Below are positions 6,937-12,550 of a DNA stretch of 12,550 nt, piece by piece. Position 1 is the first letter of the stretch; every line of letters starts with the position of its first letter. The notes beneath the pieces were generated by a model. It was not told where the DNA came from and did not search any database. It worked only from the letters and a program-made list of their open reading frames with translations. The stretch comes from Rhodococcus sp. IITR03 (GTDB taxonomy: Bacteria; Actinomycetota; Actinomycetes; Mycobacteriales; Mycobacteriaceae), in contig LATQ01000001.1 of NCBI GenBank assembly GCA_001017865.1, positions 2,219,900 through 2,232,449 of the forward strand. Direction: 5' to 3'. The position numbers and the translations under genes are program-made.

Positions 6937-8127
6937 ATGGGAGCCGACGACTTCGTGAACGAATATCTGCTGCTGGGCCTGGCTTTCGACCGGCTCGAGG
7001 AAGGGTTCGTCGACGCCTACACCGGCGATCCCGCCCTGCGGCGGAAGGTCGAGAACGCCCCGACTCCCGATCCCCGTGATCTATCACACACCGCGCGACG
7101 GCTGCGGGACGAACTGCCCGGTGTGGCACTGTCCGACGAGCGCACCCGTTTCCTCGAGGTGCATCTGCGTGCCCTCGACTGCTCGGCCCGCAAGTTCGCG
7201 GGGGAGGAGATCGGGTTCGTCGACGAGGTCGAGGCGTACTTCGACGTCCGCATCGCGCCCGGCGACGAGGACGCCTATCGCGACGCGCACCGTCGCCTCG
7301 ACGCGTTGCTGCCCGGCACCGGATCGCTCACCGAACGGATGCAGGCCCATCGCAAGTCCGAGGTGATCCCCGCCGATCGTCTCGCCGAATGCGTCGAAGC
7401 GTTCTCGAGCGCGCTGCGGGAGAAGGTGCGGGCGGTCTACCCGCTGCCCGACACCGAGCGCGTCGAGTACGAGGTTGTCGGCGACAAGCCGTGGTCGGGC
7501 TTCAACTACTACCTCGGCGACTACCGTTCGCGGGTCGCGATCAACTCCGATCTCGAACAGACGATGGCGCACCTGCCGCGGCTGATCGCGCACGAGGCGT
7601 ATCCCGGTCACCACACCGAGCACTGCCGCAAGGAGGCCGGTCTCGTCGCCGGCGGACAGGCCGAGCAGACGCTGTTCCTCGTCAACACCCCGCAGTGCCT
7701 CATGGCCGAAGGACTCGCCGATCTCGCGCTCGAAGCGATCGTCGGCCCGGGCTGGGGAACGTGGGCACAGGAGATCTACGCCGATCTCGGGCTGCGGTTC
7801 GACGGCGAACTCGCCGAACAACTGTCCGAGCGTCCGAGCAGTTGCTGTCGGTGCGGCAGGACGCCGCGCTGCTGCTCCACGACCGCGGGCGCAGCCACGA
7901 CGAGGTCGTCGAATTCCTGCAGCGCTGGTCGCTGTCGAGCCCCGAACGTGCCCGGCAGTCGCTGCGGTTCCTGTCGTCGCCGTTGTGGCGCGCCTACATC
8001 AGCACCTATGTCGAGGGCTACCGGCTCCTCGGCGGCTGGCTCGAGCAGGTTCCGGCCGGAGGCCGAGCGCGCCGACCGTTTCCGGCGCCTGCTCGACGAA
8101 CCCCTGGTGCCCAGCAGCCTGCGGTGA
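6937..8127 (+). CDS. DUF885-family putative metallohydrolase, short form (two frame breaks)
   Basis: A predicted cytoplasmic protein of ~396 residues without signal peptide or membrane helices. The DUF885 hallmark [15 protein letters not shown] lies at about residues 217-230 (His219, Glu220, His225, His226), followed by [14 protein letters not shown] around 255-268; both are likely parts of a metal site as in zincin-like peptidases. DUF885 proteins are usually 550-600 aa, so this is a compact version. Substrate is unknown. ATG 6937 is the first start, with a leaderless-type -10 before it. Missing one base at 7832/7833, the frame shifts; repair gives [21 protein letters not shown] second break near 8049-8060 has net +1 (one extra base or two lost) and leads to [20 protein letters not shown], stop TGA 8125-8127. 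Both look like sequence errors because family-like sequence continues across each. Confidence 0.82.
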   Translation: MGADDFVNEYLLLGLAFDRLEEGFVDAYTGDPALRRKVENAPTPDPRDLSHTARRLRDELPGVALSDERTRFLEVHLRALDCSARKFAGEEIGFVDEVEAYFDVRIAPGDEDAYRDAHRRLDALLPGTGSLTERMQAHRKSEVIPADRLAECVEAFSSALREKVRAVYPLPDTERVEYEVVGDKPWSGFNYYLGDYRSRVAINSDLEQTMAHLPRLIAHEAYPGHHTEHCRKEAGLVAGGQAEQTLFLVNTPQCLMAEGLADLALEAIVGPGWGTWAQEIYADLGLRFDGELAEQLSERPSSCCRCGRTPRCCSTTAGAATTRSSNSCSAGRCRAPNVPGSRCGSCRRRCGAPTSAPMSRATGSSAAGSSRFRPEAERADRFRRLLDEPLVPSSLR

Positions 8128-8174
8128 ACCGCAGGTCGCTCGGGGACCGGCTTCCGCAGCGGTGGACGGCTTCG

Positions 8175-8213
8175 TAGACTGGAGGCCGTATCCCTGACGC
8201 CCTCTGCTTGGAG
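8175..8213 (+). promoter_or_regulatory. Candidate -10 box and ribosome-binding site of glyA
   Basis: TAGACT (8175-8180) matches an actinobacterial -10 and would give a leader of about 35 bases. GGAG (8210-8213) lies 8 bases before ATG 8222 and fixes the glyA start. The -35 region (around 8152-8157) is weak. The 94-base gap after the DUF885 gene contains no clear terminator, so read-through from that gene is also possible. Confidence 0.4.
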
Positions 8214-8221
8214 AAACCTCG

Positions 8222-9516
8222 ATGACCGCTGCGCCCGGCGCCGACGTGAACACTGCCGCACTGAACGACCTCGACCCCGAGGTCGCCGAGGCCATGGCCG
8301 GCGAGCTGTCGCGTCAGCGCGACACGCTCGAGATGATCGCGTCGGAGAACTTCGTGCCGCGCGCCGTCCTCCAGGCCCAGGGCAGCGTCCTGACCAACAA
8401 GTACGCCGAGGGTTACCCCGGCCGTCGCTACTACGGCGGCTGCGAGAACGTCGACGTCGTCGAGGACCTCGCCCGTAACCGCGCCAAGGAGCTTTTCGGC
8501 GCCGATTTCGCGAACGTCCAGCCGCACTCGGGTGCGCAGGCGAACGCGGCGGTGCTCATGGCGCTGATGACTCCCGGCGAGAAGCTGCTCGGTCTCGACC
8601 TCGCGCACGGCGGCCACCTCACGCACGGCATGAAGCTCAACTTCTCCGGCAAGCTGTACGACGTCGCGTCCTACGGGGTCAGCAAGGACGACCACCGCAT
8701 CGACATGGACGAGGTCCGCGACATCGCGCTGCGCGAGAAGCCGAAGGTCATCGTCGCCGGCTGGTCCGCTTACCCGCGCCACGAGGACTTCGCCGCCTTC
8801 CGCTCCATCGCCGACGAGGTCGGTGCCTACCTGTGGGTCGACATGGCGCACTTCGCCGGTCTGGTCGCCGCGGGCCTGCACCCGTCGCCCGTGCCCTACG
8901 CCGACGTCGTCTCCACCACCGTGCACAAGACCCTCGGTGGACCGCGTTCCGGTCTGATCCTCGCCAAGCAGGAATGGGCGAAGAAGATCAACTCGGCCGT
9001 CTTCCCCGGCCAGCAGGGTGGCCCGCTCATGCACGCGATCGCCGCGAAGGCCGTCGCGCTGAAGATCGCCGCGAGCGACGAGTTCAAGGACCGTCAGCAG
9101 CGCACCCTCTCCGGTGCCCGGATCATCGCCGACCGCCTGTCGCAGTCCGACGTCACCGACAAGGGCATCTCGGTGCTCACCGGCGGCACTGACGTGCACC
9201 TGGTGCTCGTCGACCTGCGCAATTCGCAGCTCGACGGCCAGCAGGGTGAGGACGCCCTCCACGAGGTCGGCATCACCGTCAACCGCAACGCCGTGCCGTT
9301 CGACCGCGTCCCCCGATGGTCACCTCGGGTCTGCGCATCGGCACCCCGGCGCTCGCGACGCGCGGTTTCGGCGACGAGCAGTTCACCGAGGTCGCCGAGA
9401 TCATCGCGCAGACGCTCATCGGTGGCGCCGACGCCGAGTCGCTGCGCACCCGCGTGAGCGCTCTGGCGCAGTCCGTGCCGCTGTACGAGGGCCTCGAGGA
9501 CTGGCGTCTGATCTGA
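8222..9516 (+). CDS. glyA: Serine hydroxymethyltransferase (one frame break)
   Basis: A cytoplasmic PLP enzyme interconverting serine plus tetrahydrofolate and glycine plus 5,10-methylenetetrahydrofolate, the main source of one-carbon units. The repaired length of 431 aa is normal. Motifs are [54 protein letters not shown], the active-site stretch [16 protein letters not shown] with PLP lysine Lys236, and VNRNAVPFD near the C-terminus. ATG 8222 is supported by GGAG 8 bases upstream. One C is missing near 9304: the literal frame reads FDRVPRWSP and runs to another stop at 9457, while adding C gives [18 protein letters not shown] and continues to TGA 9514-9516. As glyA is a core gene, this is almost certainly an error in the sequence. 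A strong hairpin follows 30 bases after the stop. Confidence 0.97.
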
Positions 9517-9546
9517 CGGTTTTCCGCTGACGGTTTCCGCTGTCGC

Positions 9547-9583
9547 CGACCGGCCCGCACCGATCTCCGGTGCGGGCCGGTCG
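9547..9583 (+). terminator. GC-rich hairpin terminator after glyA
   Basis: A perfect 16-base-pair stem (arms 9547-9562 and 9568-9583) closes on the loop ATCTC, 30 bases after the glyA stop. No T-tract follows (GCGTATCGG). Strong hairpins without a U-tract are common at actinobacterial gene ends. It isolates glyA from the iron-regulated gene downstream. Confidence 0.85.
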
Positions 9584-9619
9584 CGTATCGGGGGGCGAGA
9601 CCTCCCACCGCAGGGTTGG

Positions 9620-9638
9620 TTAGGGTAGCCTACGCATG
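9620..9638 (+). promoter_or_regulatory. Iron box (IdeR/DtxR-type operator) before the isochorismatase gene
   Basis: TTAGGGTAGCCTACGCATG matches the IdeR consensus TTAGGTTAGGCTAACCTAA at 12 of 19 positions, 13 if C is allowed at the centre. The left 13 bases are nearly perfect and the right half is weak. It lies 51 bases before ATG 9690. In this group IdeR with Fe(II) represses siderophore genes from such sites, which fits the product below. Confidence 0.65.
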
Positions 9639-9689
9639 CCGACACGGTCGGTGACCGCACGCGTACCCCGAACAGTAGAAGGAAGTCGC

Positions 9690-10376
9690 ATGGCCATCCC
9701 GAGCATCGATCCGTACGAGTTGCCCACCGGCGACGAGATTCCCGCTGCTCGGGTGGACTGGACGCTCGATGCGTCCCGCTGCGCACTGCTGATCCACGAC
9801 ATGCAGAAGTACTTCATCGACGCGTACCAGCGCGACGCCGAACCCCTCGCGACCGTGGTCCCCAACATCGTCCGCCTCCGCGAGGCGTGCCTGGCCGCCG
9901 GTATCCCCGTCGTCTACACGATGCAGCCCGGCGACCAGCATCCGTCGCGTCGCGGCATTCTCGCCGACTTCTGGGGCGTCGGACTGAGCACCGGCCGCGA
10001 CACCGAGGTCATCGACGAGCTGACCCCCGGCCCGGACGACATCCAGGTCACCAAGTGGCGGTACTCGGCGTTCCAGCGCACCGACTTCCGTCAGCTGCTC
10101 GCGCACAACGGCCGCGACCAGCTCATCGTCACCGGCGTCTACGCACACATGGGCTGCATGCTCAGCGCCGCCGACGCCTTCATGAGCGACGTCGCGCCGT
10201 TCATGGCCCTCGATGCCACCGCCGACTTCTCCCGCGACGAGCACCTCATGGCACTGCAGTACGTCGCCAAGAGGGTCGGCCGGGTCGAGACCACGGACGC
10301 ACTGATCGAGTCGATCACCGCGTCAGCGCGTCGCCGCGACCGCGAGACCGAAGAACTCACCGCGTCGCTGCGCTGA
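9690..10376 (+). CDS. Isochorismatase (siderophore-type, no carrier domain)
   Basis: An intact 228-residue isochorismatase-fold protein that should hydrolyse isochorismate to 2,3-dihydro-2,3-dihydroxybenzoate and pyruvate, a step toward the catechol 2,3-dihydroxybenzoate. It begins [18 protein letters not shown], like EntB and DhbB, and has the catalytic Asp37 in [10 protein letters not shown], Lys122 in VTKWRYSAF, and [13 protein letters not shown], as in siderophore rather than nicotinamidase relatives. E. coli EntB is ~285 aa because it carries a C-terminal aryl carrier domain; here the protein stops after the hydrolase (no GGDSI/L motif), so the carrier must be elsewhere. ATG 9690 is supported by AGAAGGAAG (9677-9685). 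An iron box upstream indicates repression by IdeR when iron is plentiful. The downstream PanD-like fragment is in the same reading frame, 33 bases after the stop. Confidence 0.92.
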   Translation: MAIPSIDPYELPTGDEIPAARVDWTLDASRCALLIHDMQKYFIDAYQRDAEPLATVVPNIVRLREACLAAGIPVVYTMQPGDQHPSRRGILADFWGVGLSTGRDTEVIDELTPGPDDIQVTKWRYSAFQRTDFRQLLAHNGRDQLIVTGVYAHMGCMLSAADAFMSDVAPFMALDATADFSRDEHLMALQYVAKRVGRVETTDALIESITASARRRDRETEELTASLR

Positions 10377-10409
10377 CCGACACGGTCCGAGAATCGGGAC
10401 CTTCAGCAC

Positions 10410-10520
10410 ATGCAGCGAATTCTTGTGTCCGGCCAGATCCATCGCGCGGTCGTCACCCACGCCGATCTGCACTACGTCGGATCGGTGACGATCGACCGCG
10501 ACCAACTCTCACCGCGCTGA
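10410..10520 (+). pseudogene. PanD-like (aspartate 1-decarboxylase) N-terminal fragment, 36 codons
   Basis: A small open frame, ATG 10410 to TGA 10518-10520, encodes 36 residues matching the N-terminus of Pan[21 protein letters not shown]. Position numbering is kept, with His11, Tyr22 and the self-cleavage pair Gly24-Ser25 (Ser25 becomes the pyruvoyl group in real PanD). Lys9, a conserved active-site residue in PanD, is Gln. Full PanD is ~115-140 aa; the remainder is not found in any frame before the hairpin that begins 10 bases after the stop. There is no Shine-Dalgarno. The fragment is in frame with the isochorismatase gene just upstream. It is most simply a gene remnant, but preservation of the cleavage region makes a short expressed peptide conceivable. 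It cannot be an active decarboxylase alone. Confidence 0.6.
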
Positions 10521-10529
10521 CGCGGGAAG

Positions 10530-10579
10530 CGATTTCGGTGTCTCGACGTCGCCGGGCGCTGTCGAGAACACCGAAATCG
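10530..10579. terminator. Bidirectional hairpin between convergent genes
   Basis: Arms at 10530-10547 and 10561-10579 pair over 18 base pairs with one bulged A, around a 13-base loop. The hairpin sits between the plus-strand isochorismatase/PanD-fragment unit and the minus-strand flavoprotein gene, whose stop is 11 bases away, so it can end transcription from both sides. There is no clear T-tract on either side. Confidence 0.75.
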
Positions 10580-10589
10580 TCCGGATCGT

Positions 10590-11463
10590 CTAGGTGGTGC
10601 CGCGACGACGCGCCTCGAGCGTCTCGACGGCCTGCTCGCGCAGCAGCCGCAGGCGGGCCAGCGGACGATCGGACTCGGGGCTGCGCCAGTAGCCCGAGGC
10701 GTCGAGCATCGGCTTGGCGATGCCGAGTCGCTTCGACACGGCGCGCAGTTCCTTCACGATCGACGCCTCACCGGCGATCCACATCCACCCCTCGCCGCCG
10801 CGCGGCGCACCCGACTCGACGCCTCGAGCGAGCACGGTGGCGTCGGAGACGCCGGGGCGGCGGTGCACCCACGTCACGCCCGCGAGATCGGACTGTTCCT
10901 CCTGCGGACCGTCGACCAGCGCGAAGACGTGCATCGGCACCGTGCCGCCGTAGGTCTCGACGAAGCGACCCAGCGCGGGAAGCGCGGTCTCGTCGCCGGC
11001 GAGCAGCCACCAGTCGGCGCCCTGCGGCGGGATGATCGCGACCTTGGGTCCCGCAAGGTGGAGCACGCTGCCGGGTTCGGCGGTGCGGGCCCAATTGCCG
11101 GCCGGGCCGTGGCCGTGCAGGACGAAGTCAGATCGAGTTCCCCGGCCACGGGATCGAAGCGACGCACCGTGTAGGCGCGGGCCACGGGTGCGGGTTTGCG
11201 GGGCCAGTGCAGGTGCCGTCGTGCTGTTCGGGCAGGGCCGGGGTGTCGCTGCCGGGTTCGGGCAGGAAGATCTTGACGTAGTCGTCGGCACCCTCGGTGG
11301 TGAACGCCGGGGCGTCGTAGTCGCCGCTGCGGAAGGCGCCGAGCTGCTCGCCGCCCAGGGTGATCCGACGCATCCGCGGTGTCACGTCCACCGCGCGGAG
11401 CACGGTCAGGCGCCGCAGGACGATGGGCAGAGAGACGCGGGTCGGGGGCGTCGTCACCGGCAT
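10590..11463 (-). CDS. Siderophore-interacting FAD/NAD(P)H ferric reductase-type protein (two frame breaks)
   Basis: A cytoplasmic flavoprotein of ~291 aa after repair, of the ViuB/SIP family, which releases iron from ferric siderophores by reduction. The N-terminal FAD-binding barrel shows VTPRMRRITLGGEQLGAF, DDYVKIFLPEPG, the flavin motif ARAYTVRRFDP and DFVLHGHGPAGNWA. The C-terminal NAD(P)H domain shows DWWLLAGDETALPALGRFVE, MHVFALVDGPQEE, GWMWIAGEASIVKELR and the tail MLDASGYWRSPESD. ATG 11463 follows AAGGAG with a 6-base gap. One base is lost at 11212-11213 (repair gives DGTLHWPRKPAPVARAYT) and one near 11129/11130 (GELDLDFVLHG). Read literally, translation ends about 110 residues in. 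The gene is divergent from the NRPS gene across an iron box, and converges with the isochorismatase unit. Confidence 0.92.
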
Positions 11464-11521
11464 GGTGAGCTCCTTCCGGACGGGACCGGCCGGACAGTTC
11501 GGGCGGGCGCGTCGCTGCTGG

Positions 11522-11545
11522 TATGGTTAGGCGGCCCTAACTATA
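11522..11545. promoter_or_regulatory. Iron box in the divergent SIP/NRPS promoter region
   Basis: TATGGTTAGGCGGCCCTAA (11522-11540) matches the IdeR consensus TTAGGTTAGGCTAACCTAA at 14 of 19 positions. It also contains the dyad TTAGG/CCTAA. On the minus strand TATAGT (11545-11540) abuts the box and is a good -10 for the flavoprotein gene, with a leader of about 70 bases. On the plus strand TATGGT (11522-11527) is a weaker -10 for the NRPS. One site could thus control both genes by iron. Confidence 0.7.
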
Positions 11546-11600
11546 TCCGGACGGAGGGGCGGATCCGAGGGGGCGGGTCCAGGAATGTCGAGGAGTACCC

Positions 11601-12550
11601 GTGGAATCGATCGTGCCTCTGCCCTTGACTGCTGCCCAGTCGGGAATGTGGTTCGCGCAGACGATCGACCATCCAACGCGACACTCGTCACCGGGCATTT
11701 CCTCGAGATCGACGGCGACATCGATCCGGCGGTTCTCGCCCGCGCCGTCCACACGGTCTTCGCCGAGTCCGCCGAACTGCGCGCTCGGATCGCCGTCGTC
11801 GACGAGGCGCCCGTCCAGTTCCCCGGTGCCCATCCGGCACCGGACGTCGAGGTCACCGACCTCACGGCGGATGCCGATCCGCGGCGGACGGCCGTCGACA
11901 CGATGCGTGCGATCCTGCGCGTGCCGATGGATCCCACTACCGAAGCCGGCATCGGCGCCCGGGTCTTCGTCCTCGGATCGGACCGTGTGCTGCTGTTCCT
12001 GCGCGCCCATCACTCGTTGCTCGATGTCTACGGCTACAGCCTGATCGAACGTCGCATCGTCGCCGTGTACACCGCACTGGTGCGCGGCGAGGAGATCTCG
12101 CCCGCGACCTTCGGTTCCGTCGAGCAGGTCGTCGCCGAGGACAGCGAGTATCGCAGCGGCGATCGCATCACCGCCGACCGCGACTTCTGGACCGAGACGC
12201 TGCGCGGCGCCCCCGATGCACTTGGACTCGCAGAGACCGCGGTACCCGCCGCGTCCTCGCTCGCCCGCGCGGTGGTCACCGAATCGGTGCAGGTCCCCGG
12301 GGACGTCGCCGAGGCGCTCGACGCAGCGGCACGCCGCGCCGGAGTGGGTTGGCCCGACTTCGTCGCCGCTGCGACGGCCGCCTATCTCACCCGGGTCACC
12401 GGGGTCCGCGACGTGGTACTGGCTTCCCGGCCATGAACCGGATGGCAGCGTCGCCGCGAAGGTGCTCACCACCGCCGTCAATGTCGTGCCCCTCCGCCTC
12501 GAGGTCGCCCGGCGGCAAGTCTCGCGGCGCTGCCGCCGACGCGCGCGCAC
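11601..12550 (+). CDS. Nonribosomal peptide synthetase, N-terminal condensation domain (partial, several frame breaks)
   Basis: The beginning of a large modular enzyme; only its first condensation (C) domain is in the window. The start, MESIVPLPLTAAQSGMWFAQ, is the C1 motif. HFLEIDGDIDPAVLARAVHTV follows, then C3 FLRAHHSLLDVYGYSL (HHxxxD with the catalytic second His), DRDFWTETL (C4-like), and the C5 region VLGFPAMNRM...TTAVNVVPLRLEV. GTG 11601 is supported by GAGGAG (11590-11595). No carrier or adenylation domain precedes the C domain, so the donor acyl group must come from a separate carrier; 2,3-dihydroxybenzoate is a sensible guess from the isochorismatase. One base is missing near 11674 (repair joins TIDHP to NATLVTGHFLE). 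Four more appear missing near 12419, 12443, 12509 and 12531. The gene leaves the window at the right edge. The product cannot be predicted from one C domain. Confidence 0.88.

Noticed and set aside
10377..10589. A full-length panD hidden by a frame error
   Set aside because: All three plus-strand frames after codon 36 were read up to the flavoprotein stop; none resembles the PanD C-terminal part.
1..12550. tRNA, rRNA, CRISPR array, insertion sequence or phage attachment site
   Set aside because: No cloverleaf-like segments, spaced direct repeats, transposase motifs or terminal inverted repeats were found by eye; genes account for nearly all of the window.

Overview
The window is high-GC, densely packed actinobacterial chromosome, most like Rhodococcus or a close relative in the Mycobacteriales. 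The evidence is strong G/C preference at third codon positions, protein sequences very close to mycobacterial CoaA and GlyA, a short-chain Z-prenyl synthase of the Rv1086 type, and IdeR-like iron boxes. From memory, the backbone order (thioredoxin-domain protein, hemolysin III, Z-prenyl synthase, coaA, glyA) follows M. tuberculosis Rv1084, Rv1085c, Rv1086, Rv1092c, Rv1093. A TetR/permease/MscS block sits inside this order here.

Layout. 1-269: 3' end of a thioredoxin-domain (YyaL/DUF255-type) protein. 274-976 (-): TetR regulator, divergent from 1124-3228 (+), a membrane protein made of two homologous YhgE/Pip-like halves. A possible operator and promoter lie between them. 3225-4142 (-): MscS-type channel. 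4217-4884 (-): hemolysin III/PAQR-type membrane protein, divergent from 5042-5806 (+), the Z-prenyl diphosphate synthase, with a perfect inverted repeat between them. 5855-6785 (-): coaA. 6937-8127 (+): short DUF885 protein. 8222-9516 (+): glyA, closed by a strong GC hairpin. From about 9600 to the right edge the DNA is iron-related: an iron box and an isochorismatase, a 36-codon fragment closely matching the N-terminus of aspartate decarboxylase PanD, a bidirectional hairpin, a siderophore-interacting flavoprotein (-), a second iron box, and the first condensation domain of an NRPS (+) running off the edge. Together these look like part of a catechol-type siderophore locus under IdeR control: isochorismatase for 2,3-dihydroxybenzoate supply, NRPS for assembly, and the flavoprotein for iron release.

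The most important caution is that at least eight of the genes are broken by single-base frame changes, about 18 in all. Nearly all are one-base losses, many repairable by restoring one G or C of a short run. They hit coaA and glyA, and four fall within about 120 bases of the NRPS. This looks like consensus error in the sequence rather than gene decay. CDS coordinates below span the repaired genes, and each entry names its frame breaks. No rRNA, tRNA, CRISPR or insertion sequence was seen. No stretch longer than 300 bases lacks a gene.
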